From Clostridia bacterium (GTDB lineage: Bacteria > Bacillota > Clostridia > TANB77 > CAG-465): DNA of 64,000 bases. The notes beneath the pieces were generated by a model. That model did no database searches, was not told where the DNA came from, and saw only the letters and a program-made list of their open reading frames with translations. Below, one piece after another: positions 8,677 through 18,577 of this stretch (within the stretch, counting starts at the first letter, position 1; the number at the start of each line of letters is the position of its first letter). Both the position numbers and the translations under genes were made by a program. The DNA is taken from the NCBI GenBank assembly GCA_900772475.1, contig CAAHEI010000008.1, positions 1 through 64,000 on the forward strand. Reading direction: 5' to 3'.

Positions 8677-10053
8677 TTAATACACTATTTTACCTTTTAA
8701 ATACCATAAATGTTCACTCATTATCTCAACATTTACTATTTTCCCTATATTTGATTTATCCCCATCAAATATAACTACTTTGTTTTGTGATGTCCTTCCA
8801 GTAAGTAATTTATCATTATTTTTGCTTACTCCTTCAACTAATACTTTATATGTTTTTCCAATCATTTTTTTGTTATTTTCAGGCAAATATTTCTCATATA
8901 TCTCTTTTATTCTTTCAAGTCTTCTTACCTTTTCTTCTTCAGGTGTATTATCTTCCATCTTTTCTGCTCTAGTTCCAACTCTTTTTGAATAAATAAACAT
9001 ATATATTTGATCAAACTTAACTTTTTTTACAACATCTAATGTATCAAGGAAATCTTCTTCTGTTTCACCCGGAAATCCAACAATAATGTCTGTTGAAATG
9101 GAAATGTTTTCATCTGCATTTTTTAACTTATTAACAATTTTAAGATAATCTTCTTTTGTATGTTTTCTGTTCATTTCTTTTAATATCTTACTACTTCCAG
9201 ATTGTAAAGGTAAATGAATTTGCCTTGCAATTTTTTTTGAACTTTTTATAACATCAATTAATTCATCACTAAAATCCTTTGGATGAGGTGACATGAACCT
9301 AATTATTTCAATTCCATCTATTTTTTCAATATCTTGCAATAAATTTGGAAAGCTATAATTGGTATCTTTAAAATCATTTCCATATGAATTTACATTCTGT
9401 CCCAATAGCATTATTTCTTTATATCCTTCTTTTGCAAGTTTTTTTACATCATTTAATATATCTTCAGGTCTTCTGCTTCTCTCTCTTCCTCTAACATATG
9501 GAACTATACAATATGAGCAAAAATTATTACAACCATATATTATGCTTACACTAGCTTTATACTTACTATCATATTTTATAGGTACTTCTTCTTCTATTTC
9601 ATTTGTAACTTCAACAAACTCTATATTTTTCTTTTTTTCCTTAAGTAAGTCATATAGTTTACTTGGAAAACTATTCATTGCACCAGTTCCTAAAGTTATA
9701 TCTACAAATCTATATGATTTTTTTATTTTTTCTATAATATGTTTTTGCTGTGTCATACAGCCAACCACAACAATATATACATTCTCATTGTTCATTTTAT
9801 ATTTTTTCAAAGTTCCAAGTCTTCCAAATAATGTATTTTCAGCATTTTCTCTTATACAACAAGTATTAAATAAAATTAAATTTGCTTTTTCTTCATTTTC
9901 TTCTCTTTTAAATCCTATACTTTCTAAAATTCCAGAATATTTACTTGAGTCATTCTCATTCATCGAACACCCCATTGTATCTATATAATATGTTAAATTT
10001 TTTTCTGCAACTATCTTTTTTAATTTTTCTTTATAATTATTTGTAAATCTCAT
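8677..10053 (-). CDS. miaB: tRNA-2-methylthio-N6-dimethylallyladenosine synthase MiaB
   Basis: MiaB is a radical-SAM methylthiotransferase that modifies i6A37 of tRNAs reading UNN codons. The 458-residue protein has the N-terminal UPF0004 domain with cluster cysteines (C29, C65 or C66, C99), the radical-SAM motif CNNFCSYC at residues 175-182, and a C-terminal TRAM domain (from about residue 390). These are the three domains expected, and the length is normal. ATG 10053 follows GGAG at good spacing. No miaA is visible nearby. MtaB or RimO are paralogues, but the MGCSMN and CCIRENAE motifs fit MiaB. Confidence 0.95.
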   Translation of the reverse strand: MRFTNNYKEKLKKIVAEKNLTYYIDTMGCSMNENDSSKYSGILESIGFKREENEEKANLILFNTCCIRENAENTLFGRLGTLKKYKMNNENVYIVVVGCMTQQKHIIEKIKKSYRFVDITLGTGAMNSFPSKLYDLLKEKKKNIEFVEVTNEIEEEVPIKYDSKYKASVSIIYGCNNFCSYCIVPYVRGRERSRRPEDILNDVKKLAKEGYKEIMLLGQNVNSYGNDFKDTNYSFPNLLQDIEKIDGIEIIRFMSPHPKDFSDELIDVIKSSKKIARQIHLPLQSGSSKILKEMNRKHTKEDYLKIVNKLKNADENISISTDIIVGFPGETEEDFLDTLDVVKKVKFDQIYMFIYSKRVGTRAEKMEDNTPEEEKVRRLERIKEIYEKYLPENNKKMIGKTYKVLVEGVSKNNDKLLTGRTSQNKVVIFDGDKSNIGKIVNVEIMSEHLWYLKGKIVY

Positions 10054-10157
10054 ATCGTTTCTCCTAATTTAATTTTTACATATTATACAACAATTAGACT
10101 ATTTTTTCAATAGATTAGAAAATATTTTATAAGCCCAATGATTAATTTACATAAAAC

Positions 10158-10186
10158 TTGACTTATATATATATATGTGTTATAAT
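10158..10186 (+). promoter_or_regulatory. Strong sigma-A promoter for the 10267 gene
   Basis: TTGACT (10158-10163), a 17-base spacer and a perfect TATAAT (10181-10186) lie about 80 bases upstream of the gene. The leader between them contains a small hairpin CGAAT-GATTA-ATTCG (about 10214-10228). Confidence 0.8.
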
Positions 10187-10266
10187 ATAATTGTAAATTT
10201 AATATACACTATCGAATGATTAATTCGTAGGTATTCTCAAAAAATATTTTTAAAGGAGATTTTAAA

Positions 10267-10728
10267 ATGAAAAAGTCATTAAAGAAAACTATCACTCACT
10301 TAAGAAAGTTCGTAGGTCATGAAATTATTCGTACTAAGCCTACTACAGATATAGGTGATTGGTCTTATACAGATGAACCTGTTATTTTTGTTGGCTTTAC
10401 ACAGGATGGATGTATAAAATACATAGATCCTTGTCTTAGTGACAAAGTTAGGATCTTCCCATTAAACTTTACCGATCGTAATTGGATTACATTAAAAAAA
10501 GCTTTAAAACCCAAGAGAAATCCTCTAAATAAATGGAGAGGAAAATATGTTGTAAGAACCTCTCCAACATGTAGAGGAGATAGATCCTTTTTACGCAGTG
10601 GTATACCTGATGACAAACAAATACTCATATCCGCATCAAAACATCATATTATACTTGCGGATAAATTTCTGGGTAAAATTATCTGTAATTCCACATTCAG
10701 TAATCCAAACGACTGGGAACTTGCTTAA
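10267..10728 (+). CDS. Hypothetical protein with internal duplication
   Basis: I do not recognise this 153-residue protein. It appears to consist of two repeats of about 60 residues: GHEIIRTKPT at 17-26 leading to NWITL near 76, and GKYVVRTSPT at 92-101 leading to DWELA at the C-terminus. Both halves are beta-rich and keep the order G-x-x-(I/V)-(I/V)-R-T-x-P-T, an acidic/aromatic turn, hydrophobic strands and a terminal N/D-W-x-L. There is no signal peptide or membrane segment, and it is basic. The gene has its own strong promoter and terminator, so it is a single-gene unit, and it points against its leftward neighbours. Confidence 0.7.
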   Translation: MKKSLKKTITHLRKFVGHEIIRTKPTTDIGDWSYTDEPVIFVGFTQDGCIKYIDPCLSDKVRIFPLNFTDRNWITLKKALKPKRNPLNKWRGKYVVRTSPTCRGDRSFLRSGIPDDKQILISASKHHIILADKFLGKIICNSTFSNPNDWELA

Positions 10729-10730
10729 GC

Positions 10731-10764
10731 AAAAGCACCTGAGATTAATTTCTCGGGTGCTTTA
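10731..10764 (+). terminator. Bidirectional intrinsic terminator
   Basis: GCACCTGAGA (10735-10744) pairs with TCTCGGGTGC (10751-10760) around TTAATT, with A and T runs on either side. It sits between convergent genes and can serve both the 10267 gene and the CDF gene ending at 10765. Confidence 0.85.
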
Positions 10765-11622
10765 TTATTCAATTTGGATAAACACATCTTTAATATCATC
10801 ATATTTGTATAATATACTTTTTTTAATTCTTTTTAGTACTTCTACTGTAAACTTTAAATTTTTTGAGTCATTAATAGCTAATACAATTAGCAATATATAT
10901 TTACTACCTATAGGCTTTGCACATATTTTATCTATTTTTAAAACTTCTTCATTTTTTAAAATATCATTTTTTATTTTGTTAATATACTCTTTATTAATAT
11001 TTTTATCCATTAAGATTTCAAATGAAGATATAAACAATTTAATTCCTGTATACCCTATCCATAAAGCAATTAATATTCCAATTATGTTATCAACAAAAGT
11101 TATCCCAAAATAACTAAGTATAATTCCAATCATTGTAACAAGAGATATTGCTACATCATTTCTACTATCTAGGATACATGATTTTATAAGTATACTTTTT
11201 ATTTTTTTATACTTTATTTTAGAATATATACACATAAAAAATTTTAAAATAATTGTTACTAAACAGACAACTAAAGAAATATATGAAAATACAACAACGT
11301 TCTTTGTTATTATATTTTTAATAGACGATATAACTAGCATAATGGATGTTACAATCATAAACACACTAATTAAAAGTCCAAAAATATATTCTGATTTTCC
11401 ATAACCAAAACAGTACTTGTCATTTTGTTTTTTTGCCGAAATTTTAGCCCCTATAAACGATAACACAGATGCTGTCATATCTTCAAAACTATGCAAACTA
11501 TCAGCAAGTAGAGCATTACTACCAGATATAACTCCCGTAAAACATTTTACAATTATTAAAAATAAATTAATTATTATTCCTAGTATACTTATTTTATTTA
11601 TAACATGACTTCTATTATTCAT
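10765..11622 (-). CDS. Cation diffusion facilitator family transporter
   Basis: A 285-residue CDF-family exporter of divalent cations, probably using a proton antiport mechanism. Around six transmembrane segments occupy residues 8-200. The metal-site motifs are ALLADSLHSFEDM in the second helix and SRNDVAISL in the fifth, giving HxxxD and DxxxD-like ligands. A cytoplasmic C-terminal domain follows. Compared with the second CDF protein at 15045 it is shorter and lacks the DDHPYGHGK histidine loop, having KYCFGYGKSE instead, which suggests a different metal. It is divergent from the P-type ATPase gene next to it. Confidence 0.87.
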   Translation of the reverse strand: MNNRSHVINKISILGIIINLFLIIVKCFTGVISGSNALLADSLHSFEDMTASVLSFIGAKISAKKQNDKYCFGYGKSEYIFGLLISVFMIVTSIMLVISSIKNIITKNVVVFSYISLVVCLVTIILKFFMCIYSKIKYKKIKSILIKSCILDSRNDVAISLVTMIGIILSYFGITFVDNIIGILIALWIGYTGIKLFISSFEILMDKNINKEYINKIKNDILKNEEVLKIDKICAKPIGSKYILLIVLAINDSKNLKFTVEVLKRIKKSILYKYDDIKDVFIQIE

Positions 11623-11704
11623 ACTTTCCTCTTATTTACACTTAAACTTTAATATAATATTATATTAAATTCTTTTAGTTTTGACATTTATTTTTATCCA
11701 AAAT

Positions 11705-11734
11705 TTGACAATTACCTTTATACCGTGCTATAAT
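11705..11734 (+). promoter_or_regulatory. Sigma-A promoter for the P-type ATPase
   Basis: TTGACA (11705-11710), an 18-base spacer and TATAAT (11729-11734), ending 28 bases before the start codon. A second TTGACA at 11691 has no matching -10. Confidence 0.75.
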
Positions 11735-11761
11735 TTTTTAGTAAAAAAGGAGATTTTTCTT

Positions 11762-14155
11762 ATGGAGGATCAAAATAAAATTATACAAGAAGGCTTATCA
11801 TCTGAAGATGTGAAAAAAAGGCAGAAAAAAAACTTAGTAAATTATGATACTTCTGTTCCAACAAAAAGTATCAAAAAAATCCTATTTGATAATTTCTTTA
11901 CTATATTTAATTTTTTAAATTTATTTTTAGGAATTATAGTATTTATGGCAGGATCATTTAAAAATATGATATTTTTAAGTGTTGTAATTATAAATACAGC
12001 AATAAGCACTATACAAGAAATTCATTCAAAAAAAGTAGTAGACAGATTATCTGTTCTTGCAAGTAGTAAAGCTCATGTTATAAGAGATGGAAAAAGACAA
12101 GAAATATCCATAAATGAAATAGTAATTGATGATGTATTAGAGTTTAAAACAGGAAGCCAAATAGCAACAGATAGTATAATTTTAAACGGTATGGTACAAG
12201 TAAATGAATCATTTCTTACAGGTGAACCTGATAGTATAGAAAAAAAAGAAGGAGATGTTTTACTTTCAGGAAGTTATATTGTTAGTGGAAATTGTGCAGC
12301 AAAAGTTATACATGTAGGTGAAGAAAATTACACTGCTAAAATATCTAAAGATGCAAAATATGTAAAAAAAGTAAATTCTGAAATAATGACTTCATTAAAT
12401 AAAATAATTAATTTTTTAACATCTGCAATTATACCAATTGGTATAGCACTTTTTATTGTTCAATTAAATGTAGAGAATTTAAGTCTTCAAAGTGCCGTGA
12501 CTAAAACTGCAGCTGCAATTATTGGTATGATACCAGAAGGTCTTGTACTCCTTACAAGTACTGTGCTTGCTGTAAGTGTTGTGAGGCTTTCAAAATCTAA
12601 AGTTTTGGTTCAAGAACTATATTGTATAGAAACCTTGGCAAGAGTTGATACCTTATGTTTAGATAAAACTGGTACTCTTACTGAAGGAATTATGGAAGTA
12701 AAAGATTATATTCCAATCAATGACTCTGATACTAATATGAAAAACATTCTTTCAAACATAGCAAAATTTTCAGAAGATGAAAACTCTACTATAAATGCCA
12801 TAAAAGATTATTTTAAAGATGTAACAAATGAATTTGTACCAGTTAAAAAATATGCTTTTTCATCAAAAAATAAATGGTCTGCAATTACATTTGAAAATCA
12901 AGGTTCATATATTATTGGTGCACCAGAATTTATTTTAAAAAACAACTTTAAAAAATATGAAAATACAATAAATAAATATACAAAAGATTACAGAGTGCTG
13001 GTTTTAGCACATACCCAAAGTAAAATAGAAAAAGAAAATTTACCTTTAGATAATAATATAATCGGATTACTTCTTATTACCGATAAAATTAGAAAGGAGG
13101 CAAAGGATACATTAGAGTATTTTTACAAACAAGATGTTAATATAAAAATAATATCTGGAGATAATCCTATTACTGTATCTAAGATTGCAAAACAAGTTGG
13201 AGTTAAAAATTATGATAAGTATATAGATATGTCTAAAATAACTGATAAAGATAGCATGTTGGATATAGCAACAAATTACACTGTATTTGGACGTGTAACC
13301 CCAACGCAAAAAAAGGAATTAGTACTTGCACTAAAAAGCAAGGGAAAAACTGTAGCCATGACTGGTGATGGTGTAAATGATGTTTTAGCATTAAAAGCTG
13401 CTGATTGTAGTATTGCAATGCAAAATGGTAGTGACGCTACAAAAAATGTTGCCCAATTAGTACTTTTAGATTCTAATTTTGCATCAATGCCTAAAGTTGT
13501 AGCTGAAGGAAGAAGAACAATAAATAATATACAGCGTTCTGCATCTTTATTTTTGGTAAAAACAATATACTCAACAATACTTGCTCTTATGTTTTTATTT
13601 ATGGGTGAAGCATATCCATTTGTTCCGATACAACTTACATTAATTAGTACTGTTACAATTGGAATTCCATCATTTATACTAGCTCTTGAACCAAATAACG
13701 CTCGTATTAGAGGAAATTTCTTAAGAAATGTTATTTCCAAATCATTACCTACAGGTATTACAGTTGCACTCAATATTCTTATAATATCTATATTAAATAA
13801 ATGTAATATCATTAGTAATGAGCATTACTCTAGTCTATGTGTAATTGCAACTAGTATATGTGGATTAATCCTTCTATTTACTCTTACTAAATCTAGAAAA
13901 AATGAAGATACTATATTTCCTTTTTCTATATTTAGAATGCTAATTGCTCTATCTATGTCCGCTCTTTTAATATTTGGAGTGACATATCTTGGAAAATTCT
14001 TTAACATTGCATATATAGTTCCAATATTAGATAAAATTGCTTTTATTGTTATAGGATCAATTATAATATTTATAATACTTAATTTAATATTTACTAGAAC
14101 GCTAATTATAAGAAAAACTATGCGTATTGGAAAGAAGTTACAAAAAAAGCTCTAA
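11762..14155 (+). CDS. Cation-translocating P-type ATPase (CtpE-like)
   Basis: This 797-residue P-type ATPase has the actuator motif SFLTGEP, the ion-path helix MIPEGLVLLTS, the phosphorylation motif CLDKTGTLTEG, a nucleotide domain, and the hinge motif MTGDGVNDVLALKAADCSIAM. A C-terminal bundle of about six membrane segments follows. The PEGL ion-path motif and the NGSDATKNVAQLVLLD stretch resemble mycobacterial CtpE, a calcium pump; no CPx motif or metal-binding domain is present, so it is not a heavy-metal pump. I start at ATG 11762 (AAGGAG upstream), not at an in-frame ATG at 11681, which lies upstream of the promoter. Calcium is the best guess. Confidence 0.85.
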   Translation: MEDQNKIIQEGLSSEDVKKRQKKNLVNYDTSVPTKSIKKILFDNFFTIFNFLNLFLGIIVFMAGSFKNMIFLSVVIINTAISTIQEIHSKKVVDRLSVLASSKAHVIRDGKRQEISINEIVIDDVLEFKTGSQIATDSIILNGMVQVNESFLTGEPDSIEKKEGDVLLSGSYIVSGNCAAKVIHVGEENYTAKISKDAKYVKKVNSEIMTSLNKIINFLTSAIIPIGIALFIVQLNVENLSLQSAVTKTAAAIIGMIPEGLVLLTSTVLAVSVVRLSKSKVLVQELYCIETLARVDTLCLDKTGTLTEGIMEVKDYIPINDSDTNMKNILSNIAKFSEDENSTINAIKDYFKDVTNEFVPVKKYAFSSKNKWSAITFENQGSYIIGAPEFILKNNFKKYENTINKYTKDYRVLVLAHTQSKIEKENLPLDNNIIGLLLITDKIRKEAKDTLEYFYKQDVNIKIISGDNPITVSKIAKQVGVKNYDKYIDMSKITDKDSMLDIATNYTVFGRVTPTQKKELVLALKSKGKTVAMTGDGVNDVLALKAADCSIAMQNGSDATKNVAQLVLLDSNFASMPKVVAEGRRTINNIQRSASLFLVKTIYSTILALMFLFMGEAYPFVPIQLTLISTVTIGIPSFILALEPNNARIRGNFLRNVISKSLPTGITVALNILIISILNKCNIISNEHYSSLCVIATSICGLILLFTLTKSRKNEDTIFPFSIFRMLIALSMSALLIFGVTYLGKFFNIAYIVPILDKIAFIVIGSIIIFIILNLIFTRTLIIRKTMRIGKKLQKKL

Positions 14156-14219
14156 GTTAAATATTGTATTTATATTATATATATAATATAATATTATATT
14201 ATATATGGAGGTGAAATTT

Positions 14220-14948
14220 ATGAAAAAAGAAGGAAAAGCAGTTATAATAGTTATATTGCTAGTATTTTTTATTGCTGCTGTTTCAGCTTGTGGTTATTTT
14301 ATTATCAAATTGAACTATAAGGAAAAAGAAATTCAAAAAATACAGGAAGATTTGGCACAGGTTAAAGAAGATTTAAATAACAATAAAAAAGAAAATAATG
14401 GAGATGTAAGTAATGTCGAAGATAAAGTAAACATAGATGTTGATTCTTTAAATGAAAAACACTCTAAAACTATCCTTAAAATCAAATCAGCTGGCTCATG
14501 TGAAGGAAAATATCTTGCTATAATGGGAAAGGAAGGAACTTCTAATGATTATCAAGATTTAGAAAAAAATTCTTCTAAAACTTCAAAAAATTCTTTCTCT
14601 TATATAGTAACAAACAATAGTTATAGTGAATATGAAAAAATATGGAAAAGTTTTATGTCAAAGTCTCTATTTGATGAAATAGTAAATTTCAAAGGAATAG
14701 TAGATTCTTCAAATGCCATAATAAATATTAACGAAAAAGTTGCTATAAACGAGGCTGCATGGAGTGGAAGTGAATTAATATTTGTATCACAAAACTTGGT
14801 ATCTAAAGAAAATAATGTATATACATATGAAGTAAAATATAGGCAACTAGCAAAAAGAGAACCAGAAGAATATGAAGATAAAATAGCAATAGTAACTGGA
14901 AGAATTGATGGACAAAATTATATAATAGAAAGTTTTGTAGAAAAATAA
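14220..14948 (+). CDS. Membrane-anchored hypothetical protein
   Basis: I do not recognise this 242-residue protein. It begins with a basic segment and one hydrophobic helix (VIIVILLVFFIAAVSACGYF) that could be an anchor or a signal with a cysteine. A charged coiled coil of about 45 residues (KEKEIQKIQEDLAQVKEDL region) and an extracytoplasmic domain of about 170 residues follow. The start is ATG 14220 with GGAGGTG 8 bases upstream; an in-frame ATG at 14205 lies in the ribosome site. It follows the P-type ATPase after 64 bases and may be co-transcribed. An envelope role is inferred only from topology. Confidence 0.6.
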   Translation: MKKEGKAVIIVILLVFFIAAVSACGYFIIKLNYKEKEIQKIQEDLAQVKEDLNNNKKENNGDVSNVEDKVNIDVDSLNEKHSKTILKIKSAGSCEGKYLAIMGKEGTSNDYQDLEKNSSKTSKNSFSYIVTNNSYSEYEKIWKSFMSKSLFDEIVNFKGIVDSSNAIININEKVAINEAAWSGSELIFVSQNLVSKENNVYTYEVKYRQLAKREPEEYEDKIAIVTGRIDGQNYIIESFVEK

Positions 14949-15006
14949 ATAAAATATTTATAATATAACTTTATATTTTATTAAAATTTCAAATATTTAA
15001 AATAAT

Positions 15007-15046
15007 AAAATAAGGTTTGTGATTAGATATCACTTACCTTATTTTT
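15007..15046. terminator. Bidirectional intrinsic terminator
   Basis: AAAATAAGG (15007-15015) pairs with CCTTATTTT (15037-15045), with an inner GTGAT/ATCAC stem. It lies between two convergent genes, and its end overlaps the stop of the CDF gene. Confidence 0.75.
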
Positions 15047-15929
15047 ATACTGTATGTGGATTTATATGCATAATAACATCACATATAAAATCATATTGAT
15101 TCATTAAATCATCTTTTATTTTTCCACCAATATTATGAGCTTTTTCTAATGTCAAATTTCCATTCATAGAAATTTTAAGTATTATTATATACCTATTTCC
15201 AACAGGTTTTGAAAGTATTTCATCTACATGTAGGACTTCTTTTTCATTTTGAACAATAGTTGTTATTTCATTATATATTTTTTCGTCTAAACTAGTGTCC
15301 ATAAGAATAATATATGATTCTTTTAAAAGCCTTATTCCAACAAAAATTATCCATAAAGATATTAATATACCAATTACTCCATCTATAAAATAGAAACCAA
15401 AATAACTAGCTAAAATACCTATTAAAGTACCAAGAGTAACAAACATATCATTTCTATGATCTTCTTTACTTGCCTTTATAAGTATGCTTTCTGTTTCTTT
15501 ATTTTTTCTATATGCATAAAGAAATAAAAATAACTTAATTAGTATAGTTACTATACATACTAAAACTAGAAAGATTGAAACATTTACTCTATTTTTGTTA
15601 ACTATACTTTCTATTGACGTTTTTACCATAATTATTGAAGCAATTATCATAGATATACTTATTAGAAACGAAAAAATATACTCTGCTTTTCCGTGGCCAT
15701 AGGGATGATCATCATCTTTAGGTTTTGAAGATAACTTTGCACCAATAAAAGACATTATTGATGCAAATATATCTCCTGCACTATTTAAGCTATCTGCAAT
15801 CATCGCCTGCGAATTTGAAATAAATCCTATTATTCCTTTTATAACAAGCAAAAATACATTTGCACATATTCCAATGATACTTACTTTTTTTATATTTTTA
15901 TCTCTAAAAGTATTTTCATTTTCTCTCAT
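15045..15929 (-). CDS. Cation diffusion facilitator family transporter (second copy)
   Basis: A 294-residue CDF transporter with six predicted helices and a C-terminal cytoplasmic domain. The helix-2 motif is MIADSLNSAGD, the helix-5 motif SKEDHRNDMFVTLGT, and a DDDHPYGHGKAEY loop follows helix 2. These are signatures of the manganese/zinc CDF group. It is paralogous to the protein at 10765, sharing the overall frame (for example ILMD near residue 205) but with a fuller set of histidine ligands. It overlaps the terminator and lies 14 bases after valS, so it may be read through from the T-box operon. Start ATG 15929 follows GAGGTG. Confidence 0.88.
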   Translation of the reverse strand: MRENENTFRDKNIKKVSIIGICANVFLLVIKGIIGFISNSQAMIADSLNSAGDIFASIMSFIGAKLSSKPKDDDHPYGHGKAEYIFSFLISISMIIASIIMVKTSIESIVNKNRVNVSIFLVLVCIVTILIKLFLFLYAYRKNKETESILIKASKEDHRNDMFVTLGTLIGILASYFGFYFIDGVIGILISLWIIFVGIRLLKESYIILMDTSLDEKIYNEITTIVQNEKEVLHVDEILSKPVGNRYIIILKISMNGNLTLEKAHNIGGKIKDDLMNQYDFICDVIMHINPHTV

Positions 15930-15943
15930 AAACTCACCTCTTA

Positions 15944-18565
15944 TTATTTTGAGTTAAGTTCTTTTATTCTCTTTTCAATATCATTTAGCATTTCTTCATA
16001 TTTAATTACTTTCATTTTTTCTTGTTCAACAAGATTTGCAGGTGCCTTAGATACAAACTTCTCATTTGACAACATAGATTTTGCTCTGTTTAATTCCTTT
16101 AAAACTTTTTCTTTTTCATTATTTAATCTTTCATTTTCTTTATCTAAATCAACTGCTCCTAGTAAATCTAAATATATGCTAATTCTTGGAAGTGTAATAG
16201 AGGTATAATTGTTATTTGCCTTTTCTTCTGTATCAATATACTCTATATTCTCTATATATCCAAGTCTTTTTATATAATCTTCGCAAAGTTTAAATAATTT
16301 TTTATCCTTTTCATTTTTTAAATATACTTGTGCGTTTACTTTTTTTGATCCATTTATACCTGAATTTAATCTTTCATTACGTATATTACGTATCATATTT
16401 AAAAATAATTCTATAATTTCAGTTTCTTTTTCAAAGTTATAATTATCACAAGGATACATATCCTTCATAATTGAATTTTTATCAGTATGTAAATTTTGAT
16501 ATATTTCTTCAGTTATAAATGGCATATATGGATGTAGCATTTTAATAACTTGTACTAAAACATGATTTAGTGTCCATACTGCAACAGAATATGAAAATGG
16601 ATTTGTTTCCTTATCATATAATCTTGTTTTTACTATTTCTATATACCAATCACAAAAATCTGACCATATAAAGTCATACAATTTTTGAAGCGGCACACCA
16701 AGTTCATACTTATCTAAATTATCTTTTACTTCTTTTTCAAGTTTTGATAATTTTGTTAATATCCATTTGTCAGCAGGTAAAAAGTTTTCAACATTTTCCA
16801 CTGCTATATCATCTATATACATGTTTACAAATTTAGCTGCATTCCAAAGCTTATTTGCAAAATTTCTAGCAGTTTCTAATTTTTCAAGCATATATCTCAT
16901 ATCATTTCCAGCTGATATATTTTGAGTAAGTGAAAATCTAAGTGCATCAGTACCATAATTTTCAATTACTTCTATAGGATCAACGCCATTTCCAAGCGAT
17001 TTAGACATTTTTCTTCCTTGTGAATCTCTAACTAATCCATGTATATATACATTTTCAAAAGGAATTTTATTTGTATAATGAAGCCCTGAAAATATCATTT
17101 TACTAACCCAGAATGTTATAATATCATAACCTGTTACAAGTACTGAATTTGGATAAAAATAGCTATAATCTTCTGTATTATCAGGCCATCCAAGTATTGA
17201 GAAAGGCCATAATGCTGATGAGAACCAAGTGTCTAACGTATCTTCGTCTTGAACAACTTCTCCTCCACATTCACATGTCGTTATATGTTCTTTTGATACT
17301 GTAATCTTACCACACTCTTTACAATAATACGCAGGTATTCTATGTCCCCACCATAACTGTCTTGATATACACCAATCTTCAATATTTTCCATCCAATTTA
17401 AATATATCTTTTCAAATCTTTTTGGAATAAATTTAATATCACCATTTTTAACAGCTTCTATTGCTGGTTTTGCAAGTTCTTCCATTTTAACAAACCATTG
17501 ATTTGATATATACGGTTCAATTGTATGATGACATCTATAGCAAGATCCTACATTATGTACATGTGGTTCAATTTTTACTAAAGCACCAATATCTTTTAAT
17601 TCCTTAACAATTTCTTCTCTTGCTTCTAACGTTGTCATTCCTTCATATTTTCCAGCTTGTTCATTTAATGTACCGTCTTCATTTAATATATTTATAATCT
17701 CTAAATCATGTCTTTTTCCAACTTTAAAGTCATTTGGATCATGTGCTGGAGTAATTTTAACAACACCTGTACCAAATTCCATATCTACATATCTATCAGC
17801 AACTACAGGGATATATTTATTTACAATTGGAAGAAATACTCTTTTACCAACTATATCTTTGTATCTATCATCATTTGGATTTACAGCAACTGCTGTATCT
17901 CCAAGCATTGTTTCAGGTCTTGTAGTAGCAACAACAACATAATCATCACTATTTTCTATTTTATAACGTATATGCCATAAATTTGATTTTTGTTCTTCAT
18001 ATTCAACCTCAATATCTGAAATTGGAGTTTTACACTCAGGGCACCAATTTACAAGTCTTTCACCTTTATATATAATTCCTTCGTTATACAATCTTTCAAA
18101 TACTTCTAAAACTGCCTTTGAGCATCCTTCATCCATTGTAAATCTTGCTCTTTGCCAATCACAAGAAAGGCCTAATTTTCTTTGCTGCTCTACGATTTTT
18201 CCGCCATATTCTTCTTTCCATTTCCATGCCTCTTCAAGAAATTTTTCTCTACCAAGACTTTCTTTAGACTTTCCCTCTTTTTTTAATTTTTCTACAACTT
18301 TAACTTCTGTCGCAATACTTGCATGATCTGTACCTGGCACATATAGCGTTGGATCTCCAAGCATTCTATGATAACGAATTAATATATCTTGAATTGTATC
18401 ATCTAATGCATGCCCAATATGTAACTTTGCTGTTACATTTGGAGGTGGCATAGATATTACAAAAGGTTTTTTATCTTTATCAATTACAGGTTTAAAATAT
18501 CCATTTTCCTCCCAATTTTTATATATTTCATTTTCTCTTTTCTTAAAGTCAAAATTTTTATCCAA
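15944..18565 (-). CDS. valS: Valine--tRNA ligase
   Basis: ValRS charges tRNA-Val. The 873-residue protein has the class I motifs HIGH (in KLHIGHALDD, near residue 48) and KMSKS (in GRKMSKSLGN), the CP1 editing domain with TTRPETMLGDTAV, and zinc-type cysteine pairs. The C-terminus is the ValRS coiled-coil arm (LDKENERLNNEKEKVLKEL). Length is normal. The start is TTG at 18565 with GGGGGAA upstream. It is the second gene after a T-box leader whose specifier codon is GUA (valine), so expression should rise when uncharged tRNA-Val accumulates. Confidence 0.97.
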   Translation of the reverse strand: MDKNFDFKKRENEIYKNWEENGYFKPVIDKDKKPFVISMPPPNVTAKLHIGHALDDTIQDILIRYHRMLGDPTLYVPGTDHASIATEVKVVEKLKKEGKSKESLGREKFLEEAWKWKEEYGGKIVEQQRKLGLSCDWQRARFTMDEGCSKAVLEVFERLYNEGIIYKGERLVNWCPECKTPISDIEVEYEEQKSNLWHIRYKIENSDDYVVVATTRPETMLGDTAVAVNPNDDRYKDIVGKRVFLPIVNKYIPVVADRYVDMEFGTGVVKITPAHDPNDFKVGKRHDLEIINILNEDGTLNEQAGKYEGMTTLEAREEIVKELKDIGALVKIEPHVHNVGSCYRCHHTIEPYISNQWFVKMEELAKPAIEAVKNGDIKFIPKRFEKIYLNWMENIEDWCISRQLWWGHRIPAYYCKECGKITVSKEHITTCECGGEVVQDEDTLDTWFSSALWPFSILGWPDNTEDYSYFYPNSVLVTGYDIITFWVSKMIFSGLHYTNKIPFENVYIHGLVRDSQGRKMSKSLGNGVDPIEVIENYGTDALRFSLTQNISAGNDMRYMLEKLETARNFANKLWNAAKFVNMYIDDIAVENVENFLPADKWILTKLSKLEKEVKDNLDKYELGVPLQKLYDFIWSDFCDWYIEIVKTRLYDKETNPFSYSVAVWTLNHVLVQVIKMLHPYMPFITEEIYQNLHTDKNSIMKDMYPCDNYNFEKETEIIELFLNMIRNIRNERLNSGINGSKKVNAQVYLKNEKDKKLFKLCEDYIKRLGYIENIEYIDTEEKANNNYTSITLPRISIYLDLLGAVDLDKENERLNNEKEKVLKELNRAKSMLSNEKFVSKAPANLVEQEKMKVIKYEEMLNDIEKRIKELNSK

Positions 18566-18577
18566 CTTATATTCCCC

